Source: Ophiodon elongatus (Eukaryota > Chordata > Actinopteri > Perciformes > Hexagrammidae). Taken from it: 64,000 nt of DNA. Below, piece after piece: positions 25,404 to 36,100 of the stretch (position 1 is its first letter; every line of letters begins with the position of its first letter). The notes beneath the pieces are model-generated. The model ran no database searches. It had not been told where the DNA came from and was given only the letters and a program-made list of their open reading frames with translations. The translations under genes were made by a program, and so were the position numbers. The stretch lies in the NCBI GenBank assembly GCA_016806645.1, contig JACSYO010000469.1, positions 2,976,001-3,040,000 of the forward strand, read 5' to 3'.

Positions 25404-28400
25404 ACCTGCGTCGGTTGCGAACAGGCGTGTGGCATCTCTCTGGCATGTAGTGGGGGTGTGGTCTGCGACTGGGAGGCAACTCCCACGGGCGAATGGGAGA
25501 GGAAGGAGTAGAAGGAGGGGCGGAGTTTAGATCCAACATGGCCTGCTGGGAAAGACGCTGCCTTTTCGGGCTTGGGCTGTCTTCCATCTGCACGCAGAGG
25601 TAAAGGAGGGGGGGGCGACCATGGGGATGGTTGGTCAGGGAGAAACAAAAACAAGGACAGACAAAAGGGGAGAATGAATAAGAAACCAAAACAATGAAAT
25701 ACAAATCCTATTCAAAGCAGAGGCAACAGGCAGAGCTCATGTTTCATACTTACTTTGTCCCGATCCTCGCTGCACACATTATCTGGATGAAAATGTAGCA
25801 CTCCTCCTGCAGGCCACAGAGGGAAAAAAACAGAATCAGATAAGACGGGGCTGAGAAAAACATCAACATCACAAGACACACGGACATATGCTTGCGAAGC
25901 AAACAGAAACACAACACACAGGCAGCTGGTTGCCTTTGATTTGACTTTCCATGGAGCCTGAATGGTTTGCTTTAACAGATCTGCAGACTTAATACTACAA
26001 AATTCAACATCTTGCTTCACAAACAGAGTTACAGTTAAAAACAAGCAGACAAAAGGAGGAAGCCATGTCTGGAAGATGTCACACTGGGCTCATCTTCTCT
26101 GGTTCTCACAGACAGATCACTCCCTCTGATCTACCACGCAAGTCAGAGCAGACTCATGTTAGGTTGTAATACATCCACTCATCAAATGTGTTCAACACAC
26201 CAGAGCGCCCGGTTGCCTTCGCACATGTACCGTCTGAATGACGGCTCACCTCCACCGTCACTTTTATCTAAGTTACCATAGTGTACTATCAAAAGGTGAT
26301 ATTATCAAATTGATTAGTCGATAGAAAGAAAATTTATTATATTTATAAAGCAAAGATGCCCACCCAACCATTACCTGGCAGTTTTAGCTATCAAATGTGA
26401 TTTGCCGCTTCTCCCCTTTTTATGACTGTTAATTTAATATGTTTTGCTTTTAGATGGTTGGTCAGATAAAACCAGCAATTTGAAGACATGATCTTGGTGG
26501 CATTTACTTTATTGCGTTTTATTGATCAATTCATCAATCGCTTATGAAAATAATGCAATAAACTGGAGTGACACTGTAGAGTAGTCCCTATGGATCCCAT
26601 TACGGAAGCATAACAACAACAACAAAAATCCAGTTTTTTTTAGGACTTAACGTGATTATCATATCTGGAATTCTGAGAAAAAAAACATCTAATTTCTCTG
26701 CTTTAACAAGATAATTATCTCTGAATTCTGAGAAAAGTTTTCATGGAAAAAAAGAAGCTCCCACCTGCATGGAATATGGTTGCTGCTGCTAATCAGCCCG
26801 AGCCTTCAACCGTGCTTTATGATTTCAAGTACGGGTCAATATGTGTCGGCATCTAAGGTTTGGTTTCAGATGCATCTTCTACTCTCCGTGAAGCATCGGG
26901 TCAACTGATCCTGGAGAAACACTGCGATGTCCATCAGAGCAGAATTGGCTTCACGTCTGAACAACTGCCTACAAACTCCTGAGGTGCCTGTGCAAAGTCG
27001 ACAAACTAACAACACCATCTATATTAAAGACACGAGGCTATCCCCCAATGTCTCAAATCTAAATAAAAACGTATTAAACTAAACAGGCTGGATATTTTGT
27101 CTTCCATGAAATCAAACTCTTCAGTAAATGAGCCCTTCTCTTTGGATATTGAGGCATCTCGTGAAATTCAGAGAATTTATTTTCCCATGAAAACTTGAAA
27201 CTCAATTTCCGAGATGAATATTTTGTTAATTCGTAAAAACGGGGTAAATATTTTTTTTTCTCAAAGTGAATGCATTATGCTTCCAAATTGAATAAAGCAG
27301 TGATTCCATACACATAATCTCAGAAGAACAAAATGCTCTTCCAGCTGTTTATCCGACAGTCCACATGTGCAATCTGGATGCAGCATGTGCACACAGCTTA
27401 AGAAGGATGTCCTTGAACTCAGCTGACAAGAGTTCCTCTAAGCAGTCCCCCCAAAACCTTTAATCACCACAAAAGAGGGGGGGGGGGGGACTATCCTCCC
27501 CTCATCTCTTTCTTCCTCTATGCCTCCCTCAGACAAACAGCCCCTTCTGTCTCCCCAGAGACAACGGATCTGAAAGCAACCCCCCACCCTTTTCTTGTCT
27601 TTGCGACGCCACTCCAGAGCCATGTGAAGGCTGCCGATAGTGACAGCTCAAAGACGCCCCGCTAGTGGCTGCGGAGAACAGAGGGCCAGTCAGTTGACGG
27701 ACTAGCCAACACTAGGGCTTACATCTTTATTTATCTACCATGCCTTTTTCTTCAGACCTCATCGGGTCCTGGGTAGGGCTGGGCATCGTTTGGAAAAAGA
27801 TCACGATACTGATAGCAATAGAGTACTTCATGTGATACTTTATGCGATACCCATCATGTAAATGGGAGCATTCAATTACGTAAAATGCCACCGCCACATT
27901 TATTTTAATCAAATGCCACAGACATGTAGTGTAGAGATACTTTGGAATGTTTTGGTGACGACGAGTTGTAGCTGCTGCGGTAGTGGGACAATCACACCTC
28001 GCATTGAACTGAAGAGCGCTTGCGGTGATTGGCTGCGAGTAAAACCATACAAATAGTGAATCCTTTTCTAGATCTGGGCAGAATCGCTTGACTGGAGAAG
28101 TTTTGATACTACTTGGTACTGGGTTATGTCGTCCGATACCTTAAAAACATTGGAGTACCGATACCCAGCTCTAATCCTGGGCCTCCCATGTGTTTTTAGG
28201 AGAACTAGGTCTGTTAATGCTGATTCACCCCGAAGGCCAGAGGAGAGGGGAAGGAGAGCCAGAATAGACGGGTGCTGTTGGCGAGCAGACACAGCCTTGT
28301 TTCCTCCGAGCGTGGCTGCTGGGGAAGACTGACACCATTTATTTTACGACAGACCATCAAGTCAGGCAGGCAAGATAGTGAACTTCAGAGTATCAGCTGT

Positions 28401-28832
28401 CATCAAGTAGCAATTTGCGCCTGTTCTTTGACAAAGACTTGAACCATTATTTAGAAGCAAAATGCCAAAAATGGAGACACTCTATGCAACCCACATAATC
28501 GTCAGCAATACCAGGTGATGATAACCGTATTAATGAAGATCTGTAAAAACTGGTTTCTATTAAGTTGTGATACTGGCAGGTTGTGGGATGCAACACTCGC
28601 TGTTAAAGCTACACTGGGGGATAAAAAGCTTGACACTGGGGGAGAGAAAGAGGAGAAATAGAGGTGAAAAACAGAGATAAGACAGAGGGACACATTTTTA
28701 ACACCCCCAAATAAAAACCTGACACATTATACATAAAGTGATGCTTCGAGGCGTATTACAGCGACATGTAGAAAAACAAACAGAAAATCTGTATTACGCA
28801 CGTAAACATACACACTCTTGCTTCTGAGCATG

Positions 28833-28873
<41 letters not shown>

Positions 28874-30650
28874 CAGAAGAGGCACGTGCAGCTGTTAAGG
28901 AGGAGGCAGATCACACAGCTGGGAGATACACTGTTTAAGTCATTCACACAAACCACTCTGTAGTCTCTCAATTTGAGAAGCATGTGTTTGTGTGCGTCCT
29001 CTCTGAGTGGGATATTTTGGGTGTTTGGCAACAATGCTGCCATTACAACAGAGACCCATTAAAAGCCTGCTTTCATTCATTCACAGCACTTTTTTGCCTC
29101 CGAGGGAATCCAATCTGGTATTACAGAAGGTTTCTCCAATCACTTTTCCAAAGGTCAGCGATGGAAACCTGCTGAACACTAACATGGTTATCACTGTTGA
29201 ATACAATGAAAGGAGGCTGTGGTGCAGTCTCACTTTGAATTTCCTCTCTGACAGTTTTATTTGTTTCTTCCTCTATTTTCTCAAAGGTTTTAAGGAGTTT
29301 TTCTTTTTCTTCTAGTGAGTTTGAGTTGGATAAGGAGCCATTACTGTTGTGGGCATGAAAAGCCTATTGAATAACAGTTTGAGTGATACCGGGCAATGTC
29401 GATAAATTATACTTCACAAAGTGGATAAACCAACCACAAGCCAACACAACTCTATTGTTTCTTTGTATTTGGACGGCTCTTTGAAACTATAACACCTTAT
29501 CAATCTTTACTCTACCCTGCACCTTTAGATAAGAGATCTGTTTGACTATTTTGGGACAATATACAGCTTTGCACAGGCTTAAATGTAAGATGAATAGTAT
29601 TAAGGCTTATGGATGAAAGGGATAGTTGAGGAATAGAAAGCTGTACTATGCCAGCCTGCATCACAACAGTGAGCGATCTGAAACAAAAAGATAAAATCAC
29701 CATCAAGAAAGAGATTTCATTTCAAAACTGTTTTTTTTCTTTTAATTGAACGCCTCACATACATGCAGAAGGTTGTGTGACGACAAAAGTAGAGTATGTA
29801 AGCCGTCTAAACCACTGGGCGAATGCATCCGTCACTGATCTGATCCGTCAACATACAGCCGTCAATATTGCAGTTTGAATGCACAAGATTTCCACTGACC
29901 AACCAGATTGGTTTTCTATTTTTTTATAGAATATATCTCAACATGTCACTGTAATTCTAATAAAAGGGTATTAATGCATTACTTAAATGATTAAATATAG
30001 TGTTTATTTTCTCGTATCTTGACAACAGGGGTAACATTATATGACTTGCAGGCCTTCAGCATCATTATGCGAGGACTATAAGACAATTCTGCAGTGTTAC
30101 ATTCCTACTGAAGGAGCAGTAGATTTGTCACCGTGAACCCGTGAATTACATACATTACATTTATTTAGCTGACTGTTTTATCCCAAACTACCTCCCATAA
30201 GTGCATTCAACAATGTGGATACAACTCAAATATTGTAAGAACCTTGCGAGTACATCTACTTCATCAAATATGCTGACATTATTTAAGTGCAACATACAAG
30301 ACAAAGTTCAGGGGGCTGGTTTACCCTCCTCGCCTGAGTAAATGCTCCTCAAACACCTTCGGCAGAGCCTCCACTACAACCCCCTGACATGACACATAAC
30401 CGACTTTTCCAGCAACAGCTGGCAGTGAAGGCACCAAGCCTTTCAGTTAAACGTCTCAAAGCCTGTTAAGCTGCTCTGGTCTGCCTGCATCCCCCAGGGG
30501 GTGTATCCTGCATGCATGTGTGTAGTGATGCATCTAGCCGGGCTGCAGGCCCTGTTTACTGACGCTTGCTTACCAGCCCCGGGGTGTCTGTGAGCTCCGT
30601 GCGAAGGGTGGCGCTGCGCCCCTGCGGACAGGTAGCTCCCCTGGGTGTGC

Positions 30651-30685
<35 letters not shown>

Positions 30686-30952
30686 CTGTTGCTGTTGCTG
30701 TTGCTGATGTTGCTGATGTTGCTGATGCTGCTGCTGGCTCTCCGGGTAGCTGCGACCGCCGTGGTGCGGCGCCCAGCCGGGGTTGCTCTGCTGCGCGTAG
30801 CCCACCGCTCCTGCTCCTCCTCCTCCTCCGCTGGCGGTCATCATGCTCCCGTTGCTTCCGACGTTGCCGCCGCCGTTGCTTCCGACGTTGCCGCTCATCC
30901 CGAAATGATAGAAGCCGGACCGAGACCGCGACCGAGTCCTCGGGGGGTCCAT
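18334..30952 (-). CDS. rnf38: RING-H2 E3 ubiquitin ligase, RNF38 orthologue (RNF38/RNF44 family)
   Basis: Twelve coding exons, read high to low: 30952-30574, 25806-25754, 25587-25406, 24385-23935, 22856-22716, 22573-22385, 21665-21504, 21409-21306, 19772-19691, 19587-19466, 19148-19049, 18396-18334. Together they give 675 codons plus stop with consistent phases. The C-terminal RING-H2 (CVVC, then CSHEFHGKC, then CPIC) spans residues 623-663 and ends ASEVQRDSE. The family signatures PSPKRQRLS, RNRRSPPMRRQRGRRDRL, FSGQHYPVCSVPPP, PLQRIENDVELLGEH and NYEALLNLAERLGEA are all present. Known role of the family: E3 ligase that brings E2-ubiquitin to substrates; the N-terminal basic patch is nuclear-type. 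Low-complexity inserts are a polyglutamine run in exon 1 and His/Asn runs in exon 4. Intron 9 uses a GC donor. Exon 3 opens with an ATG that could be an alternative start. RNF44 is the close paralogue; the VQRDSE tail, the RNRRSPP block and linkage to zcchc7 favour RNF38. Confidence 0.93.
20068..20300 (-). mobile_element. 3' end of a non-LTR retrotransposon, reverse orientation, in rnf38 intron 8
   Basis: The reverse complement reads AAATGTCCCCACTGCGGGAC, TAATAAAGGATTATTTTATC, then a TTATC tail. It is the same kind of ending as the plus-strand element at 8405-8736. Confidence 0.7.
24214..24333 (-). repeat. His/Asn homopolymer-coding tract in rnf38 exon 4
   Basis: CAC/CAT and AAC codons encode alternating runs of histidine (up to eight) and asparagine (seven) shortly after the conserved RRQRGRRDRL block. 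Human RNF38 has only a short linker there, so this is an expansion inside a conserved exon. The frame stays open and the following block DENYRHPAPLQ returns to the family consensus. Confidence 0.85.
25372..25400 (+). repeat. (CA)n abutting the donor of rnf38 exon 3
   Basis: On the rnf38 strand the donor reads GTAAG followed immediately by (TG)n of about 14 units. Confidence 0.95.
26310..26570 (-). repeat. Dispersed repeat copy (same family as 3340-3525, opposite strand)
   Basis: Begins AAATTGATTAGTCGATAGAAAG and contains GGTTGGTCAGATAAAACCAG, CAATTTGAAGACATGATCTTGG and a closing ATTGATCAATTCATCAATC, within rnf38 intron 1. The near-complementary ATTAATCG-type ends suggest a non-autonomous DNA element. 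Confidence 0.6.
27774..28173. mobile_element. hAT-type MITE with terminal inverted repeats and 8-bp target duplication
   Basis: The left end TAGGGCTGGGCATCG pairs with a right end whose reverse complement is TAGAGCTGGGTATCGG. It is flanked by GTCCTGGG (27766-27773) and ATCCTGGG (28174-28181), an 8-bp duplication with one mismatch. Length 400 bp and non-coding. The TAG/CTA termini and 8-bp duplication fit the hAT superfamily. It lies in rnf38 intron 1. Confidence 0.88.
28832..28871 (+). repeat. (CA)n microsatellite in rnf38 intron 1
   Basis: Pure CA array of about 20 units. The rest of intron 1 (25807-30573) holds the MITE, the dispersed repeats listed and otherwise unremarkable sequence. Confidence 0.95.
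30148..30310 (+). repeat. Second copy of the TTTAGCTGACGCTTTTAT-family repeat
   Basis: Contains TTACATTTATTTAGCTGACT, AAGTGCATTCAACAATGTGG and a run to CATCAAATATGCTGACATTA, parallel to the copy at 10088-10265. Confidence 0.6.
30641..30744 (-). repeat. Polyglutamine-coding CAG/CAA tract in rnf38 exon 1
   Basis: On the gene strand a run of CAG and CAA codons with scattered CAT encodes a Gln/His tract of about 30 residues, around residues 70-102 of the rnf38 model. The mix of CAG and CAA interrupts the pure repeat and should limit slippage. It lies just before a Gly/Ser/Ala-rich linker and is probably disordered. Confidence 0.9.
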
Positions 30953-31092
30953 GGCCGTCGAGGGCGGTGGTGGACAGACGTGATGGAGGCGGGGGGCTGA
31001 GAGAGAAACGGGCAGGAGCCTCCCTGGTCCACCGAGTTACCTCTGACGACGACCGGCTGCTGCCAGTGTTTTCTGAGGCATTTAAAGCTGTT

Positions 31093-31128
<36 letters not shown>

Positions 31129-32100
31129 TGAGACCAGACACCTGAAAACAGCGCGCTCAGCCCTCATGTGTCGCACGAGCACCGTCTGCACCATCAGTGA
31201 ACTTAACGGTTATTGTATCTTATACTATATAAATACTGTATACTAATAAACATGAATCAAAACACAATCTTCTCCAAGTTGTCCTCGGTACCAGAGCAGC
31301 AGCTGAGCAGGTCTCAGGCTCTCTATTGTTCACAGAAGAAACCCTGTGACGCTTTCCTCGGTAAATAAAGTGTGTTTGAGTCTTTCGTCCTGGAGCAACG
31401 AAACGAGCTCGTTACAGACAAAACACACGTTCACCTGCACCTGAAGTTACCGTCGCTCGCTCCCTGCCACCGACAGCTCGTGAAGTTAAAGACTTAAACC
31501 CCTCGACACGAGCAAGATGGCTCGCTGTCGTCGGTTAGCAAACTAAAGGAGACCAGCAGTCCTCATAACAAACTTATCAGCATCTATTTGTGAATAAACT
31601 CCAACTAAATGACGACGGGTGGTCTATTATACGTGGTGAAGTTGCACCCCTTCGCGTTGGCTAACTATACCTGCTCGGTCATTTGCATAATTTCGATTTT
31701 CTCCCAGCTAGCCCAAAGCTAACAGGAAGCGGGGTCTGGAGGGGAAAACAAGTCCAACGGAGCCGACATTACGGGCTCGCTGCCGTCGACGTGTGGCTGG
31801 TCGTTAAGCGACGGGAGGAGCGGATTACCGAGGAGACGGATAGCTACCTGTCCCGTCGAGCAACGAGGGCGATGTTTGTCACATTTAAATCCCCTCTCGC
31901 ATTCGCTGTCGAGTGTTTTCTCTGGTCAGCGGGGAGTGTGTGGAGATCAATCAATGGGAGGTTCGCGTCTCGGCCCAGTCGCTGCTAATCGATCCCAGAG
32001 CAACGTTTAGCTCGTCACGAGCCGGACCCGAGACCTGCTCGTTGGTAAATATCACAAACACACAAGAAGGGAGGTGGTACAGTTCACACGACGTCTACCA
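30953..32100 (-). promoter_or_regulatory. Putative rnf38 5' UTR and promoter region
   Basis: This segment lies immediately upstream of the rnf38 ATG and is visibly richer in CpG than its surroundings, down to about 32.05 kb. It includes a good reverse-strand donor-like site near 31038 that could close a 5' UTR exon, an (AAT)n run at 31096-31128, and two GCTAGC/GCTAAC motifs near 31708-31722. No second coding gene is visible. Promoter status is inferred from position and base composition. Confidence 0.45.
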
Positions 32101-32441
32101 GGGGGACATTTGTTTAATTAGCAACAGTCAAAGTCGATTTTAGGTGGCCGCTCTTTATCGGGGTTGATTACTTCGGTCTGGCAAACCGCGGGCAGCTGCT
32201 CAGGTCATTAATAATTCAGCAGCTTCATACCAGAAATACTATAAGACAAGGCTTTGAAAGCTGAAAGACACTTGCGTTAAACAGCTTTCAAAGGAAGGTA
32301 AACTGTATGTGGTTGCTTAAAAACCTTCTCCGATATATTATATCAATCTAAACCCCCATGATTTCATGTATATACGTATCAGTCACACAATAATCCTCTA
32401 TCTTTGAATATAAATTATACACGAAGTAATCCGGAATCCAT

Positions 32442-32447
32442 GTTTAT
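32442..32447 (-). promoter_or_regulatory. Candidate zcchc7 poly(A) signal
   Basis: Reverse-strand AATAAA about 380 nt past the zcchc7 stop, in AT-rich sequence. It is the clearest hexamer before the rnf38 5' region. No transcript support is available here. Confidence 0.4.
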
Positions 32448-32822
32448 TGTCGTTGTCTTCACAATATAAACATACAAAGGCCAGTCACGGTTCCGTTTGA
32501 CCCTATTTCAATTATTTTAATGACTATGAACTGCCATTATTTTTGGGGGATAATAAATCACCCCTTCAACACAATACATGAGCCCAAAAACAAGGCATCG
32601 TATGTAAAAACATGTTCCAAAATACTGTATGTGGAAAACTGTACCTGCATAAAACAAGCTTGAAGAACAAGGTTAAAGTACAAAAGCACCTTCAACTGTA
32701 TATGATATTATACAGTTTTTTGATTTGACAATAAATTAATTAAACAAATCCCAAAATAATACAAAATATTTAATCATCCAGTTACATTTGATACTCCTTG
32801 AAAAAAAAAAAAAATCAATCAA

Positions 32823-33080
32823 TTATCTTTGTCTGCGGCGTACTCTTTGTTTTGGGGAAAGAAGGCTTTCACTCCTGATGTCTACGTCACCATGGGGACG
32901 TAAATTCCCACGTTTTATCCCTCCTCTCTTCTTCCACTTCGCAGCCTCTCTGCTCTTCCTGCTTTTGCCATCTTTGCCATCTTTGCCACCTTTGCCATCT
33001 TTGCCATCTTTGCCATCTTTGCCACCTTTGCCACCTTTGCCACCTTTGCCATCTTTGCCATCTTTGCCATCTGCCCCATC

Positions 33081-33111
<31 letters not shown>

Positions 33112-36100
33112 TTCTTCTGTGCAGGGGGTGTGCATCCATTGTGACCATGGAGGTCTGCAGGGCAAACTTCATCACTAAAGTACCTCCCGGATCTTTTTGG
33201 TCCTCCTTTTTGTTTGGCTTGAGCATCTTTCCTGAGCTTCTTCACCTTTCGTCTCTCCCTGCGCTTCTCTGGCCACTTCTTCCTCCTGCCGGCCGGGCCG
33301 CATTTCTCCTGCTGCTGGTCTGACAGAGGCAGGAAGCTGGCACTCAAAAGCTCTGAATACACAGCATTGATGGGGAAAATGTCCTCATTATTTATACGTA
33401 AACAAAAGGTCAATGTAAAGTGAAAGGCGCTGCTCAACGGGGCAAATCCACAGCACATTATCAACCAACTCTACAGTTCTCTGCAGCTCCACGGAGCGCC
33501 TTTCAGCACATTGTATTGGTTTTACGGCCCACAACTTTACTGTTTTGATTCACTGCTCTCATTAAATCTGTTTTTAGCCACAGCAGGCAGCGGTTTCCAG
33601 TGAAAAAACTCTGATAAAACCAACTACGATATCTGCCGACAGCAAAAGTTAGTGGCCAGCTGGTGGACATAATGATAGCTAAACAGCCAGATAAGACACA
33701 GTCGACGGTGACCAGTTTATTAGGTACGCCAAGCTGAAACTAGGACAGTCCAATACAACAGTCTTACAAAAAATTATAATAATAAAGTTAAAAATTTTAG
33801 TTTTAGAGATGCTTTGACAGTAATTTTGGGGGCTGCAATTTGTGGTGCTGTTGAACTGAATTCTTTTATATTTTATTTTGTCCACATCATTTATATCAAT
33901 GATAAACATTTACATAAAGCAAAAAACACTATTTTAAGCAAATGTTTGCATAATTGTATGTATAATATTACTGTATATACTATAATATACGTTTTGTCAC
34001 CTTTGGATATTTGCTGCTTCTCGGGGCGACATTGGAGGACGTCATCCGCGGTGTCATAGTGGCAAACGTATGGCAGTGAGGGAAAAGTCCCACTGATCAT
34101 CCTCCTTTTAGTGCACTCCTAATACCAACAGAGTAGAAAGTGAATGAGGAAGAAGATAACTAAAGTTAAGTCCAATCCAAAAGAAGATACAGGAAAAAAA
34201 AGGGAGAATATGTTGTACAGAAGTATACAGAGGGGAAGAGGAAGGCAGTGAGACAGTGTCGGCAGACAGAGAACGAGAGGGATAACATATTAAGTAAGGC
34301 AAAGTTCAAGTCAAGAAGGACAGGAGAGACGGTAAAAGTAAAAACAAAAGGATTCCTTTCATTGGCCACTTACGTAGCCATAATGTCCCCTCTTAGAGCA
34401 GTTGCAACAATGAGCGGGGCAATTTTTTTTTTTGAGGATGTGGACTGTCCATGGCTTGACTGGAAGCTCTAACCGTATCTGGAAAGAAGGTCAAACAAAG
34501 AACTTATTTAAAAGTGTAAAAAAAAAAGAACAAAGGTCATTATTTATTTTCTTTGAAGTGTTATCAATACACAACCATGAATTCAAACTTTCATTTTCAC
34601 CAGCCTATTAAAAAGCTAAATTAAGATGGTCCTTCTTATCATCTGACTATTTATATTCTCTGATTTTAAAATCGGTGGAATTAATACAGCCAGAAAGGCC
34701 TTTTAATATCTAGATGCGTTATGCATCTTGCCTAGTAAAGAAGGTGCGATGATAAAAGTGCAGTAAAGTCAAAACGCCAACTCACTGTGACATGGTATTG
34801 TCTCCACGTATCAGGGCAGGCCTGAGGAAAACCCGGGAAACAAAGGAGGAAATTACTCTTTTGAGCAGGACTAAAGTGAAGCGCATTGTGCAAAAGAGGA
34901 ACTGCCAAGGTAGAGTAGCACTTCATAAAAAGAGGCCCACACATGCCCGAGGCTACAGAATGTGTCAACACACAACTGACAAATCCTTTCAAAGTTTCCT
35001 TCAACACAGAAACCCAAATCCCAACATAAACTCACATCAGCGAGGTGCCCTGACATCCCACAGCGCTGGCAGTGTTGGTTCCACACCCGGGGCCTTTCGC
35101 AGGGCCCGAGCCTGTGTGGCGGCATTCCACAGCAGGGGCAGGGGCGGCCCGGACAGTCTCTCTGGATGTGGCCCGGTATCCCACAAAGAACACAGGTGGG
35201 ACATTTCTGCTGACAGAGACAAAAAAAACCTTGGAACATTAATGTTAACATTAATGTTTTGTCAGCTATTCCTTTTTCAATTTGACAGCATAAACTTCAC
35301 AACAGCACAGCAATATATTCAATGTTTAAACTGCTGAAAATATGAAGAATGGTTTTCAAAAGATAGCATAAACCAAAAATGTGCATTTTAGCATTTTGCC
35401 ATTATTGGATAGATTAAAGTATAGAGCTGCAGGAAACACAGCTGGACTCCAACAAGAGATCAATGGGACAAAGGGAAGCCCCGTGAAAGTGATTTTAGTA
35501 GGACAGAAATATTGCCAGCTGTGTAAGTATTTCTACCTGAATCAGGATTATTAAATCAACAGCTGTATTAAACTCCCGCAATGGTTTGTTTCTTCTACAA
35601 GACCTTGATATCTGCTTTATAACTACTTAATGACAGTGTGAAAGTACATTTTGTATAAGTAAAAGAAAAGGGGTAGATGCATGTGTTCCTTTACCTTATG
35701 GTTGCAGCAGTTTTTGGCAAGGTGTCCCGTCTTTTTGCAAATGTTACAGATCAGAGAACGACCAGTCATAAAATAGCGGCTGGGCAGAGAGCGATCAGCA
35801 CCACGCTAGATAATGTGAGGGGACAAAGAAGTGACAGACATTTATAAAAGGCAGTATTGTCAGTTCATAATACTGCGTATATGATGCAAAATCAGACGAC
35901 AGCCAGACAACATTTTCTTCCTTGTTTATACCCTTGTTTTAATTTCATATTTGGCATTTGCATGTATTTTTCATGCACTCATATTTAAATTTCTTTCAAC
36001 AATACTTGCTTTTGAATTATTAGAATGGTCCCCTTAACATGAACATAATATTAACAATACAAATAGTAGATGCATTTCCTTGAATAAATTAGCTCCGCTG

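Noticed and set aside
18334..30952. RNF44 as identity of the RING gene
   Set aside because: RNF44 lacks the PSPKRQRLS N-terminal block and has a different tail. The sequence and the zcchc7/pax5 neighbourhood fit RNF38 better, though some segments (DLHEQ) look RNF44-like.
32823..33230. Collagen-like protein suggested by Gly-X-X-like KDG repeats
   Set aside because: The repeat is K-D-G within the spliced zcchc7 tail, lacks proline, and the phases join it to the zinc-knuckle exons.
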